In this document: one piece after another, positions 1-9,906 of the stretch
Position numbering within the stretch: the first letter of the stretch is position 1
Layout of the letters: each line of letters opens with the position of its first letter
NCBI GenBank assembly: GCA_020846135.1
Contig: JADLEK010000052.1
Span: 1 to 64,000 of the forward strand
Direction of reading: 5' to 3'
Length of the DNA stretch: 64,000 nucleotides
Source: Gammaproteobacteria bacterium
GTDB taxonomy: Bacteria > Pseudomonadota > Gammaproteobacteria > Competibacterales > Competibacteraceae
Notes under the pieces: model-generated
Database searches by the model: none
What the model saw: the letters and a program-made list of their open reading frames with translations, nothing else
Told to the model about the DNA's origin: nothing
Position numbers and translations under genes: made by a program

Positions 1-271
1 AACAAAAGTCAACCTGATAAAGCTGACAAACGCGGGGGCCAAACAGCTTGAGGATCTTGATCCGTAATGCAGTGAGTCCTTCAATCGTGATTCGTTTCAC
101 CCCTGCGAGAGAGGTGGTGACAACCCGATGAATACCATCAAGCATCTGAAAAATCCATCGCAGTGTAGGAGTCGCCGTCGGTTGATTAATTTGGTTAGGC
201 AGTGTCTCCTGTTGCTCTTTTAATTGTGGTTCATCGCGGGTTGTTGTGGAATTTGCCCTGTAAAGCCGGTT
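1..271 (-). pseudogene. C-terminal fragment of an IS1634-like (IS4 superfamily) transposase
   Basis: Read on the minus strand, one frame is open from about 271 to the window edge and gives a transposase-like tail with PTLRWIFQMLDGIH and, further on, LKLFGPRVCQLYQV. This resembles the C-terminus of IS1634-type transposases, where a conserved TLRWIFQ segment is followed by a short tail ending near an LRLFG motif. An in-frame stop lies at 272-274 and I see no start codon with a ribosome site, so the catalytic part is missing on this side. The fragment runs off the left end of the window. Its remaining upstream DNA was probably lost next to the CRISPR leader. The family assignment rests on remembered motif similarity and is moderate at best. 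Confidence 0.4.
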
Positions 272-646
272 TTACCCCATCAAGAGGGTTGAAATTCACA
301 CTTTGACATTGCCAATCAATAGGTTAGCTAGATCACCTCGCTGAGGTGGGACTGGTTCCACAACAAACCACGATGAACCCAAAAAGTTATATATATTGAA
401 AAAAGCTTGGTGGGGGGTTGCTCAATGTTAGTTTTATAAAAAGCTTACCCAATTTTCTTAACCCTCTTCCCAGTGAACGGGCGAGAGGGCACTGAACACT
501 GGGTTGGAAAGCGCGAAATAATGTGCCACGCAACACTTGCCCTCCTGGTTTTCTCCGCTACACTTCATCTCGTTGATGGCTTCGACGCTGCGTTTTTGCA
601 ATAAAACAACAGTTATTGCGATATGGCAAAAAAGATAACTTTTCAA
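272..646. other. Stretch without a convincing gene between transposase fragment and leader
   Basis: This block is more AT-rich than the rest of the window. It holds one open frame on the minus strand (458-646, 62 codons) with several cysteines and no recognisable domain. I do not recognise it and do not regard it as a proven gene. Around 361-440 the sequence is low in complexity with A and T runs. It may be debris of the element whose transposase tail lies to the left. Confidence 0.3.
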
Positions 647-711
647 ACAACAAAATTCCTGGTAATCACCCTTGCAACTAGTTGTTTTAAAAGATTTTAT
701 AGCGCCGAGGC
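647..711 (+). promoter_or_regulatory. Probable CRISPR leader (proximal part)
   Basis: This AT-rich segment lies directly before the first repeat. The repeat 3' end (GATTAAGAC) resembles the 5' handle of mature crRNAs read in the plus direction, so transcription should enter from this side. The true leader may extend further left. No promoter hexamers could be assigned with confidence. Confidence 0.5.
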
Positions 712-3700
712 TTTCAGCACCTTGCCCTGATTAAGAAGGGATTAAGACATCGTCGCAGGGTAGTATGCGAACGATAAGTTATTTTCAGCACCTTGCCCTG
801 ATTAAGAAGGGATTAAGACGCGGCAATCGTGTCATCAGGGATAGAGTCTTTATTCTTTCAGCACCTTGCCCTGATTAAGAAGGGATTAAGACCCTTATTG
901 CCGTTATAGTATTGATTCGCAATATCTTTCAGCACCTTGCCCTGATTAAGAAGGGATTAAGACTCAGGATAGTACTTAAGATGCAATGCAAAGAACGATT
1001 TCAGCACCTTGCCCTGATTAAGAAGGGATTAAGACGCAATAGCCGCAGCGGCCTTGCCGGTCAGCTTGCTTTCAGCACCTTGCCCTGATTAAGAAGGGAT
1101 TAAGACAACCAGCCCGGCATCTTTCAGGTAGCTGCCATGCATTTCAGCACCTTGCCCTGATTAAGAAGGGATTAAGACGGGCATCCTGCGGCCATGCCGC
1201 AGGATGCGTGTTTTCAGCACCTTGCCCTGATTAAGAAGGGATTAAGACCTGACATTCTTCAGGGAAGTCAGGCCGGCGGCGGTTTCAGCACCTTGCCCTG
1301 ATTAAGAAGGGATTAAGACAAAGCCTTTCGGCTCAAGAGGATTTTTTAGCATCGTTTCAGCACCTTGCCCTGATTAAGAAGGGATTAAGACCCGCGATCA
1401 TTTCCTCCTGTTCGACATAGGCTTCGTTTCAGCACCTTGCCCTGATTAAGAAGGGATTAAGACAGTCGGGAGGGCGTTTCATGCGGCTTGTTGATGGGTT
1501 TTCAGCACCTTGCCCTGATTAAGAAGGGATTAAGACCGCTAAAAAGAACCTGACGCTGCCCTGTATTGCTTTCAGCACCTTGCCCTGATTAAGAAGGGAT
1601 TAAGACGGCGGTGTGTTCGGGGATGCCCGGCGAACCGGGCACTTTCAGCACCTTGCCCTGATTAAGAAGGGATTAAGACGGCGGGCGTGAACTGCGGGTC
1701 CGGCTCCTGGTGGAGTTTCAGCACCTTGCCCTGATTAAGAAGGGATTAAGACCGGGGCGGTGTGTTCGGGGATGCCCGGCGAACCGGGCTTTCAGCACCT
1801 TGCCCTGATTAAGAAGGGATTAAGACCCTGTATTGCTCAGGGCGTTGCCGTTTTTTAATCCTTTCAGCACCTTGCCCTGATTAAGAAGGGATTAAGACCT
1901 CGCGCCCGGCCCCACTCCCGCTGGCCGGAAATTTCAGCACCTTGCCCTGATTAAGAAGGGATTAAGACGCACAGAGCGCGTTCAAGGTACGACTGGTTTC
2001 AGCTTTCAGCACCTTGCCCTGATTAAGAAGGGATTAAGACTCGGATTCCCAATCATAGAAATTTTCAGGACTGCTTTCAGCACCTTGCCCTGATTAAGAA
2101 GGGATTAAGACCCGTCCGGCTGCTCGTAGCGCTTGACCTCGACATGTTTCAGCACCTTGCCCTGATTAAGAAGGGATTAAGACAGGCAGCGAAGGTGGTT
2201 TTGCCGACCCCATGCGGGTTTCAGCACCTTGCCCTGATTAAGAAGGGATTAAGACCGAGTCCCAAAAGATAGAAATGCCGGGAGTAAATTTTCAGCACCT
2301 TGCCCTGATTAAGAAGGGATTAAGACTCTACTTCGTTGTGGGATTGATTTATTACAACTCTTTTTCAGCACCTTGCCCTGATTAAGAAGGGATTAAGACT
2401 CCAACTCCTCAACACAATTGAACAAATTTTTGTTTCAGCACCTTGCCCTGATTAAGAAGGGATTAAGACATCTTTCTTGGAGGTGAACTCCGTGTGATCA
2501 ATTTTCAGCACCTTGCCCTGATTAAGAAGGGATTAAGACGATATAGCAGGGCATTGGATGTTCTCCAGGTGTTTCAGCACCTTGCCCTGATTAAGAAGGG
2601 ATTAAGACACAAGGATTGAAACAGATGACCCGTGCCAAAGTTGTTTCAGCACCTTGCCCTGATTAAGAAGGGATTAAGACGGGCGAGTCGCCAACAAAAG
2701 AAAAAGCTCGGTGTGTTTCAGCACCTTGCCCTGATTAAGAAGGGATTAAGACGCCGCGTAAATCGGCGAGTCGAATACCGCTTCGGTTTCAGCACCTTGC
2801 CCTGATTAAGAAGGGATTAAGACGTGTTCCTCAATAGAGGTTATTAAGGATAAATCCATTTCAGCACCTTGCCCTGATTAAGAAGGGATTAAGACGGAGA
2901 ACTCATCTCCATATCGTTGTCGAGGATCCTTTCAGCACCTTGCCCTGATTAAGAAGGGATTAAGACACATGCCAATAATGGTGTTGTGCATCACAACCGC
3001 TTTCAGCACCTTGCCCTGATTAAGAAGGGATTAAGACATCATGCTGGCGTCGTGAATAGTGATGCTGCCGTCTTTTCAGCACCTTGCCCTGATTAAGAAG
3101 GGATTAAGACCGTTGCCGCCTGAGCATCCTTGCTCACTGTAACCAGTTTCAGCACCTTGCCCTGATTAAGAAGGGATTAAGACCCAAAAGAAAAATCTAG
3201 TCTTTCAGCTCCTGTAATTTCAGCACCTTGCCCTGATTAAGAAGGGATTAAGACCGTCCGTTTCGGGGTCTATTCCGCCGGAGGGTTCGGTTTCAGCACC
3301 TTGCCCTGATTAAGAAGGGATTAAGACCGTCCACATGGACGGCAATCTGCTCGCCCGCATGGTTTCAGCACCTTGCCCTGATTAAGAAGGGATTAAGACA
3401 ATACCGCTTCGGCCCAGCGGGAATGTTTTTTCACTTTCAGCACCTTGCCCTGATTAAGAAGGGATTAAGACATAGGGGAATTCGGACATTTAAAGATCCA
3501 AGTGGTTTCAGCACCTTGCCCTGATTAAGAAGGGATTAAGACCTAAATCCACCAAACCCATATTCCTCAATAGTTTCAGCACCTTGCCCTGATTAAGAAG
3601 GGATTAAGACCTACGATCGACGGTCCAGCTTTGGCGTTTCATTGGTTTCAGCACCTTGCCCTGATTAAGAAGGGATTAAGACGTGATTGGCGTCGCAACC

Positions 3701-5968
3701 GCCCCCACGGGGGCCCTTTCAGCACCTTGCCCTGATTAAGAAGGGATTAAGACACGCCGGACAGACCTACTGAAACCCCAGGGAAAGTTTCAGCACCTTG
3801 CCCTGATTAAGAAGGGATTAAGACATGTATAATAAAACACATGCCAACGGTGATGGGTATTTCAGCACCTTGCCCTGATTAAGAAGGGATTAAGACCCAG
3901 CCGTACTGCTCTCTCTCGTCCGTGAGCGGTTTCAGCACCTTGCCCTGATTAAGAAGGGATTAAGACTCGTTGTCGAGGGTCCGCTTGATGATCAGCAACG
4001 TTTCAGCACCTTGCCCTGATTAAGAAGGGATTAAGACACCACATCGACATCGCATTCTACAACGTCGATGGCTTTCAGCACCTTGCCCTGATTAAGAAGG
4101 GATTAAGACGGACGAATCCAGCGGAAAATCGAGACCCTCTTCATGTTTCAGCACCTTGCCCTGATTAAGAAGGGATTAAGACGCGACAAGCGCGGCTGCA
4201 TCTGTTTCAAAAAGGCCTTTCAGCACCTTGCCCTGATTAAGAAGGGATTAAGACATCTCGTGGATCTGTTACAAAGTTTGACCTGCCCTTTCAGCACCTT
4301 GCCCTGATTAAGAAGTGATTAAGACCAAGATTCAAATGGACATAACCAAAGATCACAGTTTCAGCACCTTGCCCTGATTAAGAAGGGATTAAGACGCCGG
4401 CCCTGCTCGACATGGGAGCACCTCGAGGTGTTTCAGCACCTTGCCCTGATTAAGAAGGGATTAAGACGCAACCCAAAAGTCATCATCTTTAACCCTCCTA
4501 CTGTTTCAGCACCTTGCCCTGATTAAGAAGGGATTAAGACGGGGTAAACGTCTGAGTGTTGATCTTGCTAACCATTTCAGCACCTTGCCCTGATTAAGAA
4601 GGGATTAAGACTCCCGCTATATCCCAAGCGTCAGCCAACGGCTGACTTTTCAGCACCTTGCCCTGATTAAGAAGGGATTAAGACGGTAACCGGCGTTGCG
4701 TACTCCTCGCCGAGTTCGGCTTTCAGCACCTTGCCCTGATTAAGAAGGGATTAAGACCGTGGCTCCTGCCAAGAAACGCCCACCCGGCAGTTTCAGCACC
4801 TTGCCCTGATTAAGAAGGGATTAAGACTACGGGGTTGAAGATCATTGTTTTCTCCAACAAAATTTCAGCACCTTGCCCTGATTAAGAAGGGATTAAGACG
4901 AAGTTCCCGTCTCCACCAACTACATCCTGTGTTTCAGCACCTTGCCCTGATTAAGAAGGGATTAAGACGGCTTGATTCGCGGGAAGGTTCAGCTTCCCGT
5001 CGGTTTCAGCACCTTGCCCTGATTAAGAAGGGATTAAGACGGGCGGCGATAACCTTGATCAGCGCGTTGTCGAACGTTTCAGCACCTTGCCCTGATTAAG
5101 AAGGGATTAAGACGTGCTGCCAGACAGTGATGTCCGGCGCGTTCGGCGTTTCAGCACCTTGCCCTGATTAAGAAGGGATTAAGACTGTTCAGCCGATTCC
5201 ACATTCACCACCGCGCCATTTCAGCACCTTGCCCTGATTAAGAAGGGATTAAGACGCCATCATGCTGCCGACTTGCGCGACGCTAAAGCCGTTTCAGCAC
5301 CTTGCCCTGATTAAGAAGGGATTAAGACCGGTAGTCTTTACGGCCATTGCAATTCTCCGGTTTTTTCAGCACCTTGCCCTGATTAAGAAGGGATTAAGAC
5401 GTGGCGGCACCTGGACGGTGCCGCGGTCCGGCTTTCAGCACCTTGCCCTGATTAAGAAGGGATTAAGACATTATGTCCTCCTTTTGTTAAAAATGCTCGC
5501 TTTCAGCACCTTGCCCTGATTAAGAAGGGATTAAGACCTTTGGGCATACTGTAACTGCCACCACGCATCATCTTTCAGCACCTTGCCCTGATTAAGAAGG
5601 GATTAAGACACTGATAGTCCCCTGCACCGCACCCCCTGCCTTGCTTTCAGCACCTTGCCCTGATTAAGAAGGGATTAAGACTTCTGGCATATTGCAGTTT
5701 ACCAGCCCAGTATTCCTTTCAGCACCTTGCCCTGATTAAGAAGGGATTAAGACACCCTTCAATCCTAAAGTCTTGCGGGCAGCGGCTTTTCAGCACCTTG
5801 CCCTGATTAAGAAGGGATTAAGACTGACCACCCTTGCTTCCAAGGTTGCGGTAAGACGTTTTTCAGCACCTTGCCCTGATTAAGAAGGGATTAAGACTCC
5901 ACGCCGGGAAGCAGCGGCCAGGGAAGGAATATTTCAGCACCTTGCCCTGATTAAGAAGGGATTAAGAC
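712..5968 (+). CRISPR. Large CRISPR array, 74 repeats and 73 spacers
   Basis: A 37-bp repeat beginning TTTCAGCACCTTGCCC and ending GGGATTAAGAC occurs 74 times, first at 712-748 and last at 5932-5968. I counted starts one by one. Spacers are 31 to 37 nt, mostly 34-36. All copies are identical except the one at 4289-4325, which has T for G at 4316. The repeat has a weak CCCT...AGGG stem. The ending ATTAAGAC resembles the ATTGAAAC-type handle of type I and type III crRNAs, which sets the reading direction to plus. No cas gene is present in the window, so the effector and adaptation genes lie left of position 1 or elsewhere and the subtype cannot be fixed. Several spacers overlap one another in sequence or contain perfect inverted repeats (see findings). 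The last spacer-proximal repeat is intact, so no decayed trailer end is visible. Open frames inside the array are only translations of the repeat. Confidence 0.98.
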
Positions 5969-5993
5969 TCTTTATGCTGCGTCATGAATAATC

Positions 5994-7526
5994 TTAATTA
6001 AGGCGAGTGGGATCGCTGGCGCTCACCCTATGACGGCGATCCCACAGCCATCGCCCGGCATTCGCTAGTTGCTCGCGGAGTAGAGGCCAGTTTTCCTGTT
6101 GCTTGCGCTGTTCCAGACAGCGCAGGAACCGCACCCGATACGCCTCGTCCTGCCGGGCGATGATGGCCGACCACAACACATCGTCCACATTGTAAATCCG
6201 CCCTTCCGCCAGACACACCGGAATCGCGTCCGCTGCGGGAACCGTCAAATCCGCCGCCACCGCTTCTACCGCCGCCCGGATGGTCGCCGCTTTGCCGCTC
6301 TGGGAATTGAGCAGATCATAGGGTGGTTGCCATTCCCGCTGCGGGCGCAACTGATCAATATGGCTGACTGCGACCAGAATCGGCGGCGGACGATGATCCG
6401 GACGAGCCGCGAACACTGCCCGTAACTGATCCAGCCGTTGCCGATCTGGTTGCCGATCAGCGCGATGCGCTGCGCACACCCAGAGGATCAAGTCCGCCTT
6501 AACCGCCACTTTCAGCAACGCCTTTTCACTCAACACGCCGGAATCGCAACCCGGCGCATCGAAAATCAGGGCGGCGGTCAACCCCTCGCGCTCTAGCGGA
6601 TAGGCGGTCAGGCCAGGCGTGGTCTCCGGCAACACATCAGTCACCGCCGTCAACCGGCCAAACAGCGCGTTAATCAGGCTCGATTTGCCCGCATTCGCCC
6701 GGCCCAGAATCAGAATTTGCAACGGTTCATTAAGCGGCGGCGTGGGAGTCTCAGGCATCGGTTCAACGAATTCGCCCTCGGTCAAAGTCAACCGGCCGCT
6801 GTACAACGCAATCGCGTAATAACCCACCTTGCGGACATATTCGCGCAACAGCCAGCGGTGCGTTTCGGTCCAGGCTGCGCCATAAGCCTGACCGCGCAAA
6901 TGCCCCCAGGCTTCGCTCAGCAGCGCATCCGCAGGATTGAACAACAGCCGCCCAGCCCGATAGACATTCAGCAACCGTTCGGCGGACGCTTTCCACTGCC
7001 AGACCCGGGTCAGATCGCCAATGGTCAGACGATGGCTGAATGGAATCTGCTGCGTGACCGTGGCCCGCAAATCGCGGCTGGCCCGTTCGATGATCAGCAG
7101 GGTATGCGGCACCGTCAGCTCCAGCAGCGGCCGATCCACTTTTGGATGGTAATACCGGGCGACGATTTCCAAGGTTTGCTGGCCAAGGGTCCACAATCGG
7201 CCACCCTCGTTCAGCGGCCAATCCTCCGGTTTCACCGCTTCGGCATACTGTGCAACCGCCGTCCAGGCCAGATCCGCTCGCACCGGCCAGTGCGGATCGG
7301 GACCGGTCGCCGCCTCGACCAGCAACCGCCGATCCCGGCGCAGCAGCAGGTATTGCAACCCGTAGCCGGCGGCGCTGCACACCACCATCGCCAGCAGCCA
7401 CCACGACAGCGCCCTGGCCTGCCACAGCCAGAACCCACCCAGCGGCAGCAGCGCGATCACCGGCAAGGCCCATAACAACAGCGCTATCAGTCGCCAGCGG
7501 TCAAGACGGGTGAAGATCGTGGTCAT
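5994..7526 (-). CDS. Membrane-anchored GTPase
   Basis: This 510-residue protein has two predicted membrane segments near the N-terminus (about residues 13-36 and 42-62), a helical middle region and a C-terminal G domain. The G1 motif GRANAGKSS is at about 275-283, the G3 motif DAPG at about 323-326 and a G4-like SHID at about 388-391. These mark a TRAFAC-class GTPase of the Era/YcjX-like kind, tethered to the inner membrane with the G domain facing the cytoplasm. Its ATG overlaps the stop of the upstream GTPase gene by four bases, so the two are translationally coupled and probably work together. The gene ends 26 bp from the last CRISPR repeat, on the opposite strand. The substrate or process is unknown. 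Membrane GTPase pairs of this kind are annotated only as hypothetical or DUF-type proteins. Confidence 0.85.
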   Translation of the reverse strand: MTTIFTRLDRWRLIALLLWALPVIALLPLGGFWLWQARALSWWLLAMVVCSAAGYGLQYLLLRRDRRLLVEAATGPDPHWPVRADLAWTAVAQYAEAVKPEDWPLNEGGRLWTLGQQTLEIVARYYHPKVDRPLLELTVPHTLLIIERASRDLRATVTQQIPFSHRLTIGDLTRVWQWKASAERLLNVYRAGRLLFNPADALLSEAWGHLRGQAYGAAWTETHRWLLREYVRKVGYYAIALYSGRLTLTEGEFVEPMPETPTPPLNEPLQILILGRANAGKSSLINALFGRLTAVTDVLPETTPGLTAYPLEREGLTAALIFDAPGCDSGVLSEKALLKVAVKADLILWVCAAHRADRQPDRQRLDQLRAVFAARPDHRPPPILVAVSHIDQLRPQREWQPPYDLLNSQSGKAATIRAAVEAVAADLTVPAADAIPVCLAEGRIYNVDDVLWSAIIARQDEAYRVRFLRCLEQRKQQENWPLLREQLANAGRWLWDRRHRVSASDPTRLN

Positions 7527-8740
7527 GGCTGCGGTGTTCCCGATGGTGTTTTCAGCAAATCCGCACCGCTGTTCAGCGCCTCGGCGTAAATCCGCCGCAG
7601 CGCCGCCGAATCGACTGAACCGCCCTGTTTAAGTCTCGCAAAGTAGTAAGCGGCGGACTTACCGAGGGCATAAGTCGTGACGCTGCCGGCGGTCGCGCCC
7701 CACATCGCCCCCAGTGTCTGGCCCCAGCCGGGAACCAGCTTGATCGCTTCCCGGCCTAGCAGTCGCGCCACATAGCCGACCCCGATGCCCGCGCCGAGCA
7801 GACCGAGAAACTCGGCCACCATCCGCCGATCCCAGTTCTGGCCGTACAGCGTCGCCAGACTGTGCAGCAGCTTGGCCTGCACCGCCGGCACCCCAACCAG
7901 ATCGATCAGCGGCATCGCGCCGATTCCTCCCGCGATCAGGGCATGACCAACGATATGCGGATGAGCGGCGCGGGCGTAGGCGTCGCGTACACCCGGATCG
8001 CCTTGCAGCAACGCCTGCAAGCCCAGGGTCGAGGCCGCGCTGATCGCCGCCCACAGCGCCTCCAGGCCATAATTCACCGGCTCCCAGCCGTCCTCCGGAA
8101 AGGTCAGGTCAATGGCGACCCAGAGTACCGGGGCTGAACCGGGCAAGGTGCCCAGCCGTTCCCGTTGCGCGATCAACGCCCGGTTCAAATCACCAGGAAC
8201 CTGTGGTGGCAGCGGTTGCTGGTGGTAGGGATAGGGTTGCAGATGGTCGGCATCAGACGGATAGGCTTCATGCAGACCGGTTTGGGCAATCAGCATCGGC
8301 CATTCGGGATGGCGCTTGCGGACCTGACGCAACACCGTGAACACCGCATCCTGGCGAATATCGGTCGCTTTCACCACCGCCAGCATCAGGTGCGCCTGTG
8401 CTTCGCAGTAGTGAATGTCCTCGGCGGGATCGTAGGCGACTTCGCCCAGTCCCCGGGTATCGAGAAACCGGACCACCGGCGCTTCAGCAGGAAAGTCGTA
8501 AAACCGGGCGGTGCGGGTGCAAGGCTGGAAACCATTGCCGATCTCGGCGGTTTCGCTGCCGGTCAGGGCGCGGATGATCGAGGTCTTGCCAGCCTGGGCC
8601 TTGCCGATTAGCCACAGCACCGGCAAGGGTTGCTGGTCCCGCGCCTCGCGCAACGCCTCATCCAGTTTGACCGGATCGATCTGTGGATTCAGCAACGCTT
8701 CGCGCAGTCGCCGCCAGTAATCCAGGTTCCAGAGCGCCAT
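7523..8740 (-). CDS. GTPase with C-terminal DUF697-like membrane domain
   Basis: From the ATG at 8740 the protein has 405 residues. A longer frame reaches 8827, but the ATG at 8740 has an AAGGA ribosome site about ten bases upstream, so I use it. The G domain carries a P-loop GKAQAGKTS at about 46-54 and a G3 motif DTRG at about 94-97. The C-terminal half (about 260-365) is glycine- and alanine-rich with several hydrophobic stretches, as in DUF697/YcjF-type proteins. No canonical NKxD is obvious. The gene is first in a coupled two-gene unit with the membrane GTPase that follows. The pairing of a soluble-type G domain with a DUF697 tail and a second anchored GTPase suggests a heteromeric membrane complex, but its role is unknown. 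Confidence 0.8.
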   Translation of the reverse strand: MALWNLDYWRRLREALLNPQIDPVKLDEALREARDQQPLPVLWLIGKAQAGKTSIIRALTGSETAEIGNGFQPCTRTARFYDFPAEAPVVRFLDTRGLGEVAYDPAEDIHYCEAQAHLMLAVVKATDIRQDAVFTVLRQVRKRHPEWPMLIAQTGLHEAYPSDADHLQPYPYHQQPLPPQVPGDLNRALIAQRERLGTLPGSAPVLWVAIDLTFPEDGWEPVNYGLEALWAAISAASTLGLQALLQGDPGVRDAYARAAHPHIVGHALIAGGIGAMPLIDLVGVPAVQAKLLHSLATLYGQNWDRRMVAEFLGLLGAGIGVGYVARLLGREAIKLVPGWGQTLGAMWGATAGSVTTYALGKSAAYYFARLKQGGSVDSAALRRIYAEALNSGADLLKTPSGTPQP

Positions 8741-8839
8741 GGGCGACGTCCTTAATAGTGCGTTTGGCAAAAAATCGCCCCCCTTGGATTTCAAGGAGGG
8801 CGATGGTTCAAACCGGATGATGAGCAAACCGCTACTGCT

Positions 8840-9697
8840 TTAGCGCCAGCTCTCACCCTGGTAAGGAGCAGAATGCGGTGGTGGTGGCGTGTAATCGTTA
8901 TTGTCATCCCAGAGCCGGTTGCCACGCGGTGGGCGAGGATTATCGCCACAATCAATCACACCCTGCCGGCAGAGCGTCTCGCGCCAGGCGTACTTGAGGA
9001 GAAACTTGGCAAACGGTTGCCGCTCGGCCTCAAACTCCACCTTGCGCGAGGGCGAGTATTCAGTCTCGCCGTAACCAGTACCGGGTGCGGGTGCGGATTG
9101 CATCCGTGGCGCTGCACCGGCAGACGGTGCGGCGGATTCAGCCGATGACTGAGGCTTGCGCAACCCACGTTGATCGCCATAACCGGGACCGTCCTGACTC
9201 CAGGATTGCTGCGGCCGATTTTCCCGGAACGCCGCCACCGCGACCACCCCCATCGCTGAATAATCGCCCCAGGCTCCGGCGTAGGAATCGCCCTCTTCGG
9301 TGAAGTAAAAGCGGTTAACCCGATCCTTGCCGGTGCGCCAGCCTTCATAAGTTTCCTGCTGATACGGCCCCAGCACATACATCCGCTCGCTGGAGCTAAG
9401 ATTGGAGCGGTCGCCACTGATGATGTTGCGCCCGTCCACTGCGATCACAACCCCGATCCGCTCACTGCTGCGGTTGCGAACCTGCACTGAATAATTACGG
9501 CCGCGGGTGGCTTCGACGTAAGCCTTGTAAACCGCGCCCCGGCTCTCGCCCCGCACCGGGTATTCCCGCAAGGCCCGGCCCCGGTCGTCGACGATATTGA
9601 CGTCCAGATTGCTGGTGTTATACCGCTGCGCCCAGACTGCGGTTGGCCCCAGCGCCATCAGCGCTACTATCAACCCCGCCTGCCATTTGCTTGTCAT
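8840..9697 (-). CDS. Secreted protein of unknown function
   Basis: This 285-residue protein starts with a typical signal peptide ending ...GPTAVWAQ, so it should be exported. The ATG at 9697 has a strong AGGAG ribosome site eight bases upstream. The first half (about 30-160) is a conserved-looking beta-rich region with RNRSSERIGVVIAVDGRN and a later GRTGKDRV-like stretch. The second half is rich in proline, serine and glutamine and probably disordered. It lies about 100 bp upstream of the GTPase pair on the same strand and could be co-transcribed with it. I do not recognise a named family with an assigned biochemical activity. Proteins with this N-terminal domain are usually annotated as hypothetical exported proteins. 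Confidence 0.75.
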   Translation of the reverse strand: MTSKWQAGLIVALMALGPTAVWAQRYNTSNLDVNIVDDRGRALREYPVRGESRGAVYKAYVEATRGRNYSVQVRNRSSERIGVVIAVDGRNIISGDRSNLSSSERMYVLGPYQQETYEGWRTGKDRVNRFYFTEEGDSYAGAWGDYSAMGVVAVAAFRENRPQQSWSQDGPGYGDQRGLRKPQSSAESAAPSAGAAPRMQSAPAPGTGYGETEYSPSRKVEFEAERQPFAKFLLKYAWRETLCRQGVIDCGDNPRPPRGNRLWDDNNDYTPPPPHSAPYQGESWR

Positions 9698-9906
9698 TGC
9701 CGCTGCTCCTGATGGATGATTGTGATCCGCGCTGATGAAATACGCGGTTTTAATTCTGCGATTCAGCCTATGAGCGACCGGCTGAATCCCTACTGAATCC
9801 CGGCTCCACCGTTGAATACCACAAAATACGCCATGATTCAGGACGGATTCATGCTCAATTCGATAGCTTGTATGCTTCTTTCATAGCCAAGCAGAACTTC
9901 CCCGTC

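Noticed and set aside
4845-5519. Two plus-strand frames of about 85 codons with repeated HLALIKKGLR
   Set aside because: They are translations of the CRISPR repeat and change with each spacer; no ribosome site or family match.
6028-7475. Several long open frames on both strands inside the GTPase gene
   Set aside because: They arise from high GC content; only the frame with GTPase motifs and a coupled start is credible.
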